Assembly: GCF_004005495.1 (NCBI RefSeq)
Contig: NZ_RZYA01000003.1
Span: 124,001-188,000 of the forward strand
Length of the DNA stretch: 64,000 bases
Source of the DNA: Streptomyces antnestii
Lineage (GTDB): Bacteria > Actinomycetota > Actinomycetes > Streptomycetales > Streptomycetaceae
Direction: 5' to 3'
Position 1 is the first letter of the stretch. Each line of letters opens with the position of its first letter. Made by a program: the position numbers and the translations under genes. The notes under the pieces are model-generated. The model did no database searches, was not told the origin of the DNA, and saw nothing but the letters and a program-made list of their open reading frames with translations. Of the stretch, positions 47,538 through 56,059 are shown piece by piece.

Positions 47538-47960
47538 TCAGCCCGCGCTCTGCTCCTCGGCGAGGATCCGGTCGAGTGCCTCGTCGAGGTGGGTCTCGAA
47601 GTCGGCGAGCGCCCGCTCCTGGCCGAGCGGGACGAGCCTGTCGGTGCGGTCGAGGAACGCGATGAGGGGGGCGACGCCCGCTCGGAACAGCGCCTGGTCA
47701 CCGCCAACCTGGAGCCGGATGTGCACCTCGCCCGGCATCTCGCCCGGACTGCCCGTCAGCTCCACCGGCTCGATACGCACATCGCCGTCGCCGCAGGGGA
47801 GCGCGATCCCGTCCACCAGGAGCTCCCTGCCGAAGGCCCAGGTCACCGGGGCGTCCCCGGGCAGGTGGAAGGTCAGCCGCACGGCGTAGGGATCAGCGGC
47901 GGCGTAGCGCAGCTCCACCGGGATGCGGAAGGAGAGCTCCTCGGAGACGAGGAAGCTCAT
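47538..47960 (-). CDS. ssgA: sporulation-specific cell division activator SsgA
   Basis: 140 residues from MSFLVSEELSFRIPV, chosen because AGAGG precedes this second of two adjacent ATGs and the sequence start matches SsgA proteins. The whole length is the SALP domain: LRYAAADPYAVRLTFHLP, VTWAFGRELL and LDRTDRLVPLG are hallmarks. SsgA localises FtsZ-dependent septa and branch points and is needed for sporulation on most media. SALPs occur only in morphologically complex actinobacteria, so this gene strongly supports Streptomyces. The regulator ssgR lies directly upstream on the same strand. Confidence 0.96.
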   Translation of the reverse strand: MSFLVSEELSFRIPVELRYAAADPYAVRLTFHLPGDAPVTWAFGRELLVDGIALPCGDGDVRIEPVELTGSPGEMPGEVHIRLQVGGDQALFRAGVAPLIAFLDRTDRLVPLGQERALADFETHLDEALDRILAEEQSAG

Positions 47961-48099
47961 CATGACCTCTGCTTGTACTGCCTGTACCGACTCGCGCATC
48001 GCCTACCCCGTCAATTTGCCGTCGATCGGCCGGGACCAACCATCCCGGCACTCTTCGCATCTTGCTTAACGTACATGCGAGATCACAAGGAGTGAGTTT

Positions 48100-49005
48100 T
48101 CAGATGCTGATAGAGAAGGCGAGTGTCCCGACGAGCTTGCCCACTTCGGTCTGCAACTGCCGCGCCACGGGCAGCAGACGACCGGCCTGATGGGAGGGGA
48201 GCGAGACCGCCATCGTCGCCGCGGTGGACCCCACGGTGATGGGAAACGCGGCGCAGACCGTGCCCAGCGCGTACTCCTGACGCTCCACCACAGGCTGCAT
48301 CCGCCCAAGTCCGTCAAGGCGGCGCAGCAGCGTGCGGCCGTCGCGCACCGAGTACGGGGTGATCGAATACGCGGGGTAGCGGTCGAGGTGGTCGCGCCGG
48401 CCCTCGTCGTCGAGCTGGGCGAGCAGGCACTGGCCGATCGCGTGCGCGTGTCCCGTCTCGCGAAAGTCGGCCCATTCCGCGACCGCGGGATTCCCGGGCG
48501 TGTCGGCGACGGCCACGACCTCGATCTCGCCCTCGCGGTAGACGGCGAAGTACACGGGGACGCCGATGGCGTCGCGCCAGTGCTGCAGGGCATCGGTGAT
48601 CATGCCGCGACGATTCTGCTGCGCTCCGCTGCTACTCAGCCGCTCGGCCGCCGCACCGAGCATGAACAGGCCCTTCTCCTTGCGGAGATAACCCTCGTGG
48701 GCGAGCGTGCGCAGCAGGTGGTACGCCGTGGGGAGCGCGAGGCCGGCCTCCCGGGCGAGCTGCTTGGCGGGCGCGCCGTCGTCGTGCGAGGCGACGGCCT
48801 CGAGCAGGCGCATCGCGCGCTGGACGGAGCCGATGAGGGTGGGCGCGCCCGTCGGGCCCTCGGCGTGAGCCTCGTCGTAGGCGTGCGGGCGACAGCCCAG
48901 GGAGGGGCGCGCCGGGTCGGGGATCCTGGTGTTCGGGGATGCGATGTCGGAGGATGCGGTACCGGCGGACAACGGGGCGGCGGAAAGCGGTTCAGCCGTG
49001 ACCAA
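48100..49005 (-). CDS. ssgR: IclR-family activator of ssgA
   Basis: 301 residues. The frame opens at a TTG at 49005 (MVTAEPLSAA), with GGGAG 7 nt upstream. No ATG or GTG lies nearer the conserved part. The IclR winged helix-turn-helix is at about residues 57-115 (SVQRAMRLLEAVASH, AKQLAREAGLALPTAYHLLRTL), followed by the effector domain (about 120-300). In S. coelicolor SsgR activates ssgA transcription, and the adjacency here is the same. The 139-bp gap to ssgA holds the ssgA promoter and presumably the SsgR site. Confidence 0.94.
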   Translation of the reverse strand: MVTAEPLSAAPLSAGTASSDIASPNTRIPDPARPSLGCRPHAYDEAHAEGPTGAPTLIGSVQRAMRLLEAVASHDDGAPAKQLAREAGLALPTAYHLLRTLAHEGYLRKEKGLFMLGAAAERLSSSGAQQNRRGMITDALQHWRDAIGVPVYFAVYREGEIEVVAVADTPGNPAVAEWADFRETGHAHAIGQCLLAQLDDEGRRDHLDRYPAYSITPYSVRDGRTLLRRLDGLGRMQPVVERQEYALGTVCAAFPITVGSTAATMAVSLPSHQAGRLLPVARQLQTEVGKLVGTLAFSISI

Positions 49006-49167
49006 GATTCACTCCCGAAGCGCGTGGGGTCCCCCCGCTTCTCGGGAATCACGGGGGTGCGGCTGTCGAGTTCCGGACTCTAGCCCTGGCCACCGCTTCA
49101 AGAAGGCCGTGCGGGGAAACTTCCCCCGCGCGAGCGAACCGTTGTTGCCGGGTGCGGGTGCCCGGTG

Positions 49168-49386
49168 CTACCAGTCGCTGCGCGAGGACGAGCCGGCCAT
49201 GAACTTCCGTACGACGTAGATGAGTCCACCCACCAGAGCCACGAAGACCAGCACCTTGAAGAGCAGACCGATCACGAAGCCCACGACGCTGGCTATCAGC
49301 CCGCCGAAGACGACCAGGGCGATGACCGGCACCGCGACCCACTTAACCCACCACGGCATACCCGCGAAAATCTCTCGCACCGCCAT
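49168..49386 (-). CDS. small membrane protein (DUF5326 family)
   Basis: 72 residues from MAVREIFAGMPWWVKW, with AAGGA upstream of this ATG. The frame runs nine codons further without support. Two hydrophobic stretches (about residues 15-37 and 38-58) form a membrane hairpin, and the basic/serine-rich tail is RKFMAGSSSRSDW. As I recall, this is the actinobacterial DUF5326 family of unknown function. It is transcribed away from ssgR with a 162-bp gap and towards nothing obvious downstream. Confidence 0.8.
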   Translation of the reverse strand: MAVREIFAGMPWWVKWVAVPVIALVVFGGLIASVVGFVIGLLFKVLVFVALVGGLIYVVRKFMAGSSSRSDW

Positions 49387-49524
49387 CGTCCTTGCCTCTC
49401 TCCCGAGCCGCACCGCTTCGATACGGCTTCTGCATTCGATGCTGGCATGCCGAGGGGCCCTGTGGGGGCCGCGGACCCCTTGTCGTTCCCTGAGCGACCC
49501 CCTAGGGAACCCCGAGACGCGCCC

Positions 49525-49842
49525 TCAGCTCTCAGGCGGAGAGAACACCACCAGAACCCGCAGGTCCTCGCTGATGTGATGGAACTTGTGCGTGACCCCG
49601 GCCGGCACGTACACGACGCTGCCGCGCGCCACCTGGGTCGTCTCCATACCGACGGTGATCGACGCGCGGCCGCTGACCACGAGGTACACCTCGTCCTGCT
49701 CATGGGGCCGCTGCGGGTCCTGGTCCCCCGCGTCGAGCGCGTACAGCCCGACCGACATGTTCCGTTCGCGCAGGAACTGCAGATAGGCGCCGTCGTTCGC
49801 GGCGCGCTCCGCTTCCAGTTCGTCCAGCCGGAATGCCTTCAT
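49525..49842 (-). CDS. cupin-domain protein
   Basis: 105 residues, a single small beta-barrel. Cupin motif 1 is HEQDEVYLVVSGRASITVG (about residues 47-65) and motif 2 is VPAGVTHKFHHI (about 80-91). The first histidine, the glutamate and the second-motif histidine are present, so a metal site is likely. Small cupins range from dioxygenases to sugar isomerases and regulators, and no substrate can be inferred. It is divergent from the holin-like gene 81 bp away. Confidence 0.88.
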   Translation of the reverse strand: MKAFRLDELEAERAANDGAYLQFLRERNMSVGLYALDAGDQDPQRPHEQDEVYLVVSGRASITVGMETTQVARGSVVYVPAGVTHKFHHISEDLRVLVVFSPPES

Positions 49843-49922
49843 CCCTCTTGTCCGCCCCTTACCCGTGAGCGACCTCGCTCGGCCACTCTCGCGATCCCGT
49901 CTCGTCTGCCACGATCACACAC

Positions 49923-50300
49923 ATGAAGAATTTCGTAGTCAAGACGATCGCCAACGCGGGGGCCCTGGCCGTCGCGGTGTGGGTGCTGGACAAGATCACG
50001 CTGACCGGTGACAGCACCGGCAAGAAGGCCGGCACGCTGCTCGTGGTGGCGCTGATCTTCGGCCTCGTGAACTTCCTGGTGAAGCCGATCGTGAAGGTCC
50101 TCACGTTCCCGCTGTTCATACTGACGCTCGGCCTGATCACGCTCGTGGTCAACGCCCTGATGCTGCTGCTGACCTCGTGGGTGGCCGACCAGCTCGACCT
50201 GAGCTTCCACGTCGACGGCTTCTGGACCGCCGTCCTCGGCGGCCTGATCATCTCGGTCGTCTCCTGGGCGCTGAACGTCGTCCTGCCCGAAGAGGACTGA
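49923..50300 (+). CDS. phage-holin-IV-like (Mycobacterium-type) membrane protein
   Basis: 125 residues with four hydrophobic helices (about residues 5-22, 35-56, 62-90, 97-120) and the conserved FGLVNFLVKPIVKVLTFPLFILTLG segment, seen here in part as LVNFLVKPIVKVLT. This small four-helix family (annotated phage holin family / YvlD-like) is chromosomal in many bacteria and not evidence of a prophage. Its role is unknown, with links to envelope stress in some species. It is followed 9 bp later by ptpA, so the two are probably co-transcribed. Confidence 0.88.
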   Translation: MKNFVVKTIANAGALAVAVWVLDKITLTGDSTGKKAGTLLVVALIFGLVNFLVKPIVKVLTFPLFILTLGLITLVVNALMLLLTSWVADQLDLSFHVDGFWTAVLGGLIISVVSWALNVVLPEED

Positions 50301-50309
50301 GCCCGGCCG

Positions 50310-50801
50310 ATGTCCTTCCGTGTGTGCTTCGTCTGCACCGGCAACATCTGCCGTTCGCCCATGGCCGAGTCGGTCTTCCGCGCGCGGGTCGAGGAGGCGG
50401 GTCTCGACGGCCTCGTGGAGGTGGACAGCGCGGGCACCGACGGCTGGCACGAGGGCCACGGCGCCGACCCGCGCACCGTCTCGGTGCTCGAGGACGGCGG
50501 CTACGAGTCGGACCACACGGCCCGCCAGTTCCGCGCCTCGTGGTTCGCCGGCCTCGACCTCGTGATCGCACTCGACTCCGGCCATCTCCGTATCCTGCGC
50601 CGCCTGGCACCGACACCCGAGGACGCGGAGAAAGTGCGGCTGCTGCGCTCGTACGATCCGTCGGCGGGGGCGGATCCGGATGTGCCGGACCCGTACTACG
50701 GAGGCATCGACGGCTTCGAGGAGTGCCTGCGCATGGTCGAGAATGCGAGCGAGGGCCTGCTCGACGCGGTGCGCGCGGCGGCGGAGGGACAACCGGCATG
50801 A
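50310..50801 (+). CDS. ptpA: low-molecular-weight protein-tyrosine phosphatase PtpA
   Basis: 163 residues with the P-loop CTGNICRS (Cys nucleophile near residue 9, Arg near 15) and the general-acid Asp in DPYYGG near residue 130. It matches the PtpA enzyme studied in Streptomyces, which removes phosphate from tyrosine and influences secondary metabolism when overexpressed. The start ATG comes 9 nt after the holin-like gene. The stop overlaps the next start (ATGA), which couples translation with the PLP lyase. Confidence 0.94.
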   Translation: MSFRVCFVCTGNICRSPMAESVFRARVEEAGLDGLVEVDSAGTDGWHEGHGADPRTVSVLEDGGYESDHTARQFRASWFAGLDLVIALDSGHLRILRRLAPTPEDAEKVRLLRSYDPSAGADPDVPDPYYGGIDGFEECLRMVENASEGLLDAVRAAAEGQPA

Positions 50802-51934
50802 CGGAATCGGCACAGGTGGGCGACGGCACGCGCGCCGTGCGGGCGGGACTCCCCGAGGCTCACAAGAACGAGCCGACGCTCCCGGGCCCTGTCTTCGCCG
50901 CACACTTCCACCTGCCAGGTGATGTCTCGGGGCCCTACACCTACGGCCGGGACGACAACCCGACGTGGACCCACCTCGAGCGGGCCATCGGCGAGTTGGA
51001 GGCGCCGGGCCACGAGGACGTCGAGACCCTCGTCTTCGCGTCGGGGATGGCCGCCATCTCGGCCGTGCTGTTCTCACAACTCAGGGCCGGCGACACGGTC
51101 GTGCTGCCGAGCGACGGCTACCAGGTGTTCCCGCTCGTCCGCGAACAGCTCACGGCGTACGGCATCGAGGTCCGCACCGCTCCCACGGCGGGCGACGCCC
51201 AGCTCGACGTCCTGGACGGCGCGAGACTCCTGTGGATCGAGACGCCGTCGAACCCCGGCCTCGACGTGTGCGACGTGCGCCGGCTCGCCGAAGCGGCACG
51301 CGCGCGTGGCGCCCTGGTCGCGGTGGACAACACCCTGGCCACACCGCTCGGGCAGCGCCCCCTGGAGCTCGGGGCCGACTTCTCCGTGGCCAGCGGCACC
51401 AAGCAGCTCACCGGCCACGGGGACATCCTGCTCGGCTACGTGACCTGCCGTGACGCGGAGCTGACCGCCTCGGTGCGGAGATGGCGCAAGATCGTCGGAG
51501 CGATTCCGGGCCCGATGGAGGCCTGGCTCGCCCATCGCTCGCTCGCCACGCTCCAGCTCAGGGCCGAGCGGCAGAACGCCAACGCGCTCACCCTCGCCCG
51601 CGCCCTGCGCGACCGCGACGACGTCCGGGATCTGCGCTACCCGGGTCTGCCCGACGATCCCTCACACCCGGTCGCCGCGCGCCAGATGCGGCGCTTCGGA
51701 TGCGTGGTCTCCTTCACGCTGCCCACGCGCGCGCGTGCCGAGCGCTTCATGGCGGCCCTGACACTGGTGGACGACGCGACGAGTTTCGGCGGGGTCCGGT
51801 CCACGGCCGAGCGCCGTCGACGATGGGGCGGCGACGACGTCCCGGAGGGATTCATTCGCTTCTCCGCAGGCGCCGAGGACTCGGAGGACCTGGTGGCCGA
51901 TGTGCTGCGCGCACTCGACGAGGCGGCCGCCTAG
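50798..51934 (+). CDS. cystathionine gamma-lyase/synthase family PLP enzyme
   Basis: 378 residues, translationally coupled to ptpA. The Cys/Met metabolism PLP fold: YTYGRDDNPTWTHLERAIGELE near residue 47, SGMAAISAVL near 85, DNTLATPLGQRPLELGAD near 180 and the PLP lysine in SGTKQLTGHGD near 207. The family includes gamma-lyases, gamma-synthases and methionine gamma-lyases. The Streptomyces gene in this position is usually called cystathionine gamma-lyase, which yields cysteine from cystathionine. Sequence alone does not exclude the synthase. A strong terminator follows at 51997. Confidence 0.92.
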   Translation: MTESAQVGDGTRAVRAGLPEAHKNEPTLPGPVFAAHFHLPGDVSGPYTYGRDDNPTWTHLERAIGELEAPGHEDVETLVFASGMAAISAVLFSQLRAGDTVVLPSDGYQVFPLVREQLTAYGIEVRTAPTAGDAQLDVLDGARLLWIETPSNPGLDVCDVRRLAEAARARGALVAVDNTLATPLGQRPLELGADFSVASGTKQLTGHGDILLGYVTCRDAELTASVRRWRKIVGAIPGPMEAWLAHRSLATLQLRAERQNANALTLARALRDRDDVRDLRYPGLPDDPSHPVAARQMRRFGCVVSFTLPTRARAERFMAALTLVDDATSFGGVRSTAERRRRWGGDDVPEGFIRFSAGAEDSEDLVADVLRALDEAAA

Positions 51935-51996
51935 GGGCTTTCACGGGCCTCTCCCCGCCCGCCGTGGCCCCGCGACACCTCCCGGCCACACGCAAC

Positions 51997-52035
51997 GGAC
52001 GGCCCGAGCCTCCCCCCTCGTGGCTCGGACCGTCC
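51997..52035. terminator. stem-loop after the PLP lyase gene
   Basis: The arms GGACGGCCCGAGCC (51997-52010) and GGCTCGGACCGTCC (52022-52035) pair over 14 positions with one mismatch around an 11-nt loop. Confidence 0.75.
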
Positions 52036-52171
52036 CGGTTCTACGCACTAAGAACCGCGCGCATAAGGCTAGTTGACTCTGTGTCAGTGTCCAATCACGG
52101 TAGCGACAGAGACCTATCGACATATTTATAGTTGGGGCCGACCCGGGGGGCCGCGAGGGGAGGACACCGCC

Positions 52172-53077
52172 ATGGATCTCGCCCTGCTGCGCACGTTCGT
52201 GACCGTGCACCGGGCGGGCTCCTTCACACGGGCCGCGGCGCTGCTCGGCCTCTCGCAGCCCGCCGTCACCTCCCAGATCCGCACCCTGGAGCGGCAGTTG
52301 GGCCGCCCCCTCTTCCTGCGCCAGGCGCGGGGCGTGACTCCCACCTCCATCGGTGACGAACTCGCCCACAAGGCCGCTCCTCACCTCGACGCCCTCGTGG
52401 AGATCACCGAGACCGGGATCGACGAGGAGTCGCCGGTCCGAACGCTGCATCTCGCGGGGCCCCCGGAGTTCACCGCCGAGCGCGCGCTGCCCGCCCTCAC
52501 CGCCCTCACCCACGACGACGGCCAGGGCTTCGCGCTGCGCGCCTCGTTCGGCAACGCGGAGGAGGTCCTGGAGGGGCTGAGCGCCGGACACCATGATCTG
52601 GCCATCACGACGGCCCGCCCACGCGGCGCACTGCTCACGGCGACTGCGCTCTGCGACGAGGAGCACGTCCTGCTCGCGTCGCCCCAGTGGGCCGCCCGCA
52701 TAGGGCCCGGCACCCTGCGCCGCAACGGCGCGGCCGCCCTGGAGGATCTGCCGCTGGTCGAGGCGCACGAGTCGCTGCCGTTCGTCGCCCGCTACTGGGC
52801 CGCCGTCTTCGACTCCCGCCCTGCCGCGTCGGGCACGGTCATCGTGCCCGACCTCCGCGCGGTGCTCGCCTGCACGATCGCGGGCGCGGGCTTCTCGGTG
52901 CTGCCGCGCTACCTCTGCGCGCCGGCTCTGGAGCGCGGCGAGGTGGTGGCGCTGCTCGATCCCGCGGTGCCTCCGCTGCGCACGTACTTCCTCGTCGTAC
53001 GGACCGGCACGCTGGCCATGCCGCACATCGCGCGGGCGCACGAGTGGCTGCTGCGCACGGCCGTCGACTGGTGCTGA
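52172..53077 (+). CDS. LysR-family transcriptional regulator
   Basis: 301 residues from ATG at 52172 (MDLALLRTFVTVHRAGSF). The helix-turn-helix (about residues 1-60) has AAALLGLSQPAVTSQIRTLERQLGRPLFLR, and the effector domain (about 90-295) is of the substrate-binding type. No divergent metabolic gene is present. The 237-bp upstream region is unusually AT-rich near 52075-52135, with CTAT...ATAG dyad symmetry (about 52114-52130) that could be its own T-N11-A operator. The target is not evident, and the downstream Nudix gene is a candidate by position. Confidence 0.92.
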   Translation: MDLALLRTFVTVHRAGSFTRAAALLGLSQPAVTSQIRTLERQLGRPLFLRQARGVTPTSIGDELAHKAAPHLDALVEITETGIDEESPVRTLHLAGPPEFTAERALPALTALTHDDGQGFALRASFGNAEEVLEGLSAGHHDLAITTARPRGALLTATALCDEEHVLLASPQWAARIGPGTLRRNGAAALEDLPLVEAHESLPFVARYWAAVFDSRPAASGTVIVPDLRAVLACTIAGAGFSVLPRYLCAPALERGEVVALLDPAVPPLRTYFLVVRTGTLAMPHIARAHEWLLRTAVDWC

Positions 53078-53101
53078 CCCGGGGCCAGGACGGTACGGAA
53101 T

Positions 53102-53115
53102 GTTTCACGTGGAAC
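53102..53115. other. parS-like site (one mismatch) upstream of the Nudix gene
   Basis: GTTTCACGTGGAAC, one base from parS. It lies between the LysR stop and the Nudix start, 22 bp before the ATG, in the probable 5' UTR. Confidence 0.6.
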
Positions 53116-53136
53116 TGGCGGGGCCACATTTCTCCC

Positions 53137-53619
53137 ATGACCGTCCGACCCGTGGTCAAGCGCACCGCACGCGCCGTCCTGCTCGACGGCGACGACCTGA
53201 TCCTGATCAAGCGGACCAAGCCCGGCATGGATCCGTACTGGCTGACGCCCGGTGGCGGGGTCGAGCCCGAGGACGAGACCGTCGTCGACGCCCTGCATCG
53301 CGAGGTCCACGAGGAACTCGGCGCCAAGATCCTCGATGTGGTGCCCTGTTTCGTGGACACCATCGAGCACATCGGCGAGGACGGCGGTGCCACCGGCGTG
53401 AAGGTCCAGCACTTCTTCGTCTGCCGGCTCGAATCCATGGACCTGAGCCAGCGGCACGGCCCCGAGATCGAGGAGCCGTGCGGCGAGTACGAGATCGTGC
53501 GGGTCCCGTTCACCCGCGTCGGCATCGCCTCGGTCCACCTCGTACCGCTCTCACTGCGGCACTACCTGGACGGCAACATCGAGGGTGTACGGGCGATGCA
53601 CGCGCCGGATCTGGGCTGA
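53137..53619 (+). CDS. Nudix hydrolase
   Basis: 160 residues from MTVRPVVKRTARAVLL. The Nudix box GGGVEPEDETVVDALHREVHEELG (G-x5-E-x7-REVxEELG; about residues 36-59) is intact, with all catalytic glutamates. Nudix enzymes cleave nucleoside diphosphates linked to another moiety, and this box alone does not identify the substrate. The upstream open frame continues to 52687 but overlaps LysR, so the ATG at 53137 is preferred. It is separated from LysR by a 59-bp gap that carries a parS-like site. Confidence 0.9.
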   Translation: MTVRPVVKRTARAVLLDGDDLILIKRTKPGMDPYWLTPGGGVEPEDETVVDALHREVHEELGAKILDVVPCFVDTIEHIGEDGGATGVKVQHFFVCRLESMDLSQRHGPEIEEPCGEYEIVRVPFTRVGIASVHLVPLSLRHYLDGNIEGVRAMHAPDLG

Positions 53620-53711
53620 GGGGGCGGGCCGGGCGAGGCTCAGCGAGGCGACTGGCGCCGGGCCCGAGCGAGCTGGTGCCCGGTGAGCGTGGCGGCTCTC
53701 CGCCGCCGCAC

Positions 53712-55274
53712 TCAGCTGCCGGTCGCGACCAGTTCCTCCACGGAGTCGTGGCGAATCCGGGACCGCGGGATCCCGATGTCCCGCAGGGCGTCGACCCCGT
53801 TGCGGATCATGCCGGGCGGGCCTGACAGATAGGCGTCGTACTCGTTCCACGGGCCGTACTCGCGCACCGCGTCGGGCAGTTGCAGGTGGGCCCTCTGGTC
53901 GATGATCGGGCGGACCGCCAGCCATGGGTGGCTCTGCTGGAGGCGCAGCATCGTGTCGATGTCGTACAGGTCGTGGTCGGTGCGGGCGCCGTAGAACACC
54001 TCGACCGGGCGCCGATGACCGTGCTCGGCGACATCCTCGACGAGGGCCTTGATGGGCGCTATCCCGGTGCCTCCACCCAGGCAGAGCAGGCCGCTGTCGG
54101 AGTTGTGGTCCACCGTCATCGAACCGGCGGGCGGTCCGAGGCGGAGCACGTCACCGGGGCGGGCGCGGTGCACGAGCGCGTTGGAGACCCAGCCGGCCGG
54201 AACCGCCTTCACATGGAACGAGAGCAGCCCGTCGGAGCGGGGCGACGAGGCGAAGGAGTAATGCCGCCAGATCCGCGGCCACCACGGCGTCTCCAGGCTT
54301 GTGTACTGCCCGGCGAGGAACGGGTACGGCTGGTCGGGCCGGACCGTGACCACGGCGATGTCCGGGGTCCTCAGGTCGTGCGAGACCACCTCCGCGTACC
54401 ACCACGCGGGCGCGCGCAGCTCGTCCTCCGCCGCGGCGTCGATCATGACCTGGGAGATCGTCGTGTACGTGCGGACCCAGGCCGCCTCCGTCTCCCCGTC
54501 CCAGGTCGTCGACGCGTACCGGCTCAGAGCGCCGATCAGGCACTCGCCGACCGCGGGGTAGTGCTCGGGCTGCGTGCCGTACTTGCGATGCCCGCGGCCG
54601 AGGTTCTTCAGGTACGGGACGAGGACGTCCTTGTTGTCGGCGTGCTCGGCCGCCGTCAGCAGCGCCTTGAGGAGCCGGTCGCGCTGGGTGTCCATCGAGG
54701 CGGGGAACAGCGGCCGCAGTTCGGGGTGCCTCACGAAGAGCAGCGCGTAGAAGTACGAGGTGACCTTGTCCGCGTCCGGGCCGACTTCCTGCAGCGTGCG
54801 CCGGATGAGCCGGGTGTCGGGGGAAGCCTCGGGCTCGGGGCGGGCGGGGGCCTCCGCCCTGGGGGCCTGCTGTGCGGCCCGGGGTGCGTGATCGGCGTTC
54901 CCGCTCGGTGCCTGCTGATCGGCGTGGGGACGCGCCGTCGGGGCCGGTGACGGCTGGGAGGGGCGCGCGTTCCCGTCCTGAGTGGCCTGCCGCGGGCGCG
55001 GGCCGGGGACCGTCGCGGTCTGAGCGGCGGGGGCCGGCGTGGGCCTCGCCTGGGGGGCTGCTTCCGCTGCTGGGGCGGCGCTCTGCGCGGGCACCGTCTC
55101 GGATCGGTCGTCGGCTATGCGCTCGGAGCGGCCGACGGGCCGTATCGGGGTGACCTTGCGCCCCTCGGACGGCGCCTCCTGGTCCGTGCTCGTGCCGGGG
55201 GGCGGCGTCTTGCGCGGCGTGAACCAACCGCCCCCGCCGCCGGAGTCGGCCGACGTAGTGGTCGGAGCGTCCAT
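53712..55274 (-). CDS. flavohaemoglobin-like globin-reductase with long disordered N-terminus
   Basis: About 520 residues from MDAPTTTSADSGG, with GAGGCGAGG upstream. Earlier in-frame ATGs (55295, 55385) are possible. Residues 1-150 are Pro/Ala/Gln/Arg-rich and probably disordered. A globin domain (about 155-285) has RTLQEVGPDADKVTSYFYALLF and the proximal His in LGRGHRKYG. A ferredoxin-reductase-like FAD/NAD(P) domain (about 290-520) has RHYSFAS for FAD and GGGTGIAPI for the NAD(P) phosphate. Flavohaemoglobins oxidise NO to nitrate or act as O2/NO-linked reductases. The N-terminal extension is not in the classical Hmp enzymes. A separate promoter region lies upstream. Confidence 0.9.
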   Translation of the reverse strand: MDAPTTTSADSGGGGGWFTPRKTPPPGTSTDQEAPSEGRKVTPIRPVGRSERIADDRSETVPAQSAAPAAEAAPQARPTPAPAAQTATVPGPRPRQATQDGNARPSQPSPAPTARPHADQQAPSGNADHAPRAAQQAPRAEAPARPEPEASPDTRLIRRTLQEVGPDADKVTSYFYALLFVRHPELRPLFPASMDTQRDRLLKALLTAAEHADNKDVLVPYLKNLGRGHRKYGTQPEHYPAVGECLIGALSRYASTTWDGETEAAWVRTYTTISQVMIDAAAEDELRAPAWWYAEVVSHDLRTPDIAVVTVRPDQPYPFLAGQYTSLETPWWPRIWRHYSFASSPRSDGLLSFHVKAVPAGWVSNALVHRARPGDVLRLGPPAGSMTVDHNSDSGLLCLGGGTGIAPIKALVEDVAEHGHRRPVEVFYGARTDHDLYDIDTMLRLQQSHPWLAVRPIIDQRAHLQLPDAVREYGPWNEYDAYLSGPPGMIRNGVDALRDIGIPRSRIRHDSVEELVATGS

Positions 55275-55664
55275 GCTGTGCCTCGCCTCGAACATCAATC
55301 GGTCGGTCTGCGTACTTCCGCGCTCGGAAGTCGATCTTTCCCCGTTCTGCCGCGCCAGAATGCGGCGGCCCAAGTGAACCCGCATTCGCGACGGCTACGG
55401 ACAAGTAAGGAAGGAATGTGACATTGCCCGCAGTTCCTTCTCGCAGGGTGCCATCCGCCGTGACCGCGCGGGCCGCTTAGCCGAAAGTGCAGGTCTTCGA
55501 TCTCTCCGTCCGGTTAGGCTGTCTGGCCTGCGTGCGTGACCTGGGTTGCGCGCCCTGCGCCCCTGCCGTGAACCGGGGTCGACCCTACCGGCAGCCGACG
55601 AACGCACAAGTCCCCCTGACCCGGCGGGGAATTCGACATGCGATATGCCGCTGCAATCCCTCAA

Positions 55665-55877
55665 TTAGCGGGCGTGCCGCACCAATTCGTACGCCTCACT
55701 CAGATCACGTCCGGTAGACGAGTGCGTCGTCAGACCTGCGACGTGCTGATCCGCTTGGACCGCGACCGATACAGGCACCACACCGAAAAGTCCCACGTCA
55801 GACAGCGGGTCGCCATAGCCAGTGCCATCGACGCCGATCACCTCGAATTCTTCACAAGTCCGATTCGTGATCTCCAT
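55665..55877 (-). CDS. possible small protein, unknown
   Basis: A 70-residue frame from ATG (MEITNRTCEEFEVIGVDGTG). The composition is balanced and acidic (TCEEFEVIGVDG, GRDLSEAYELVRHAR), unlike the Arg-rich shadow frames on the other strand. Third-position GC is lower than in the neighbouring genes. No Shine-Dalgarno sequence is clear, so the leader may be absent. No family recognised. It could be a real small gene or the end of a decayed one. Confidence 0.45.
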   Translation of the reverse strand: MEITNRTCEEFEVIGVDGTGYGDPLSDVGLFGVVPVSVAVQADQHVAGLTTHSSTGRDLSEAYELVRHAR

Positions 55878-55936
55878 GTTTATCTCGACACTGTGAGAAC
55901 GCCCACCGGGTCGACGGGCTCATCGAAGGGCGCCGT

Positions 55937-55950
55937 GTTTCACGTGAAAC
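55937..55950. other. perfect parS site within an extended dyad
   Basis: GTTTCACGTGAAAC, flanked on both sides by GGCGCC (55929-55934 and 55951-55956), so the symmetry extends beyond the ParB core. Confidence 0.9.
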
Positions 55951-56059
55951 GGCGCCACCGCACCCGTCGGGCCACCCTCGTCGCACGTGGCCGAAAGCAA
56001 CAACCTGCCGCCCGCAAAGCGGTGGACGCGGAGTGGCCGCATCCGACAGCCTGACCTGC

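Larger units (their letters stand above)
55275..56059. other. 785-bp region between the flavohaemoglobin-like and acetyltransferase genes
   Basis: It has lower GC than its surroundings. It contains one plausible small minus-strand gene (55665-55877) and a perfect parS (55937-55950). The overlapping plus-strand frame 55638-56054 is Arg/His-rich, and I read it as a shadow. Promoters for the flanking genes are not obvious. Confidence 0.45.

Noticed and set aside
49923..50300. Holin-like gene as a sign of a prophage
   Set aside because: The family is chromosomal in many bacteria. No capsid, integrase, terminase or lysin gene is near, and it is coupled to ptpA.
53100..53136. An upstream Nudix start in the parS-like region (MFHVEL...)
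   Set aside because: The frame from the parS-like site (53100) is not the Nudix frame. The Nudix ATG at 53137 fits the domain start.
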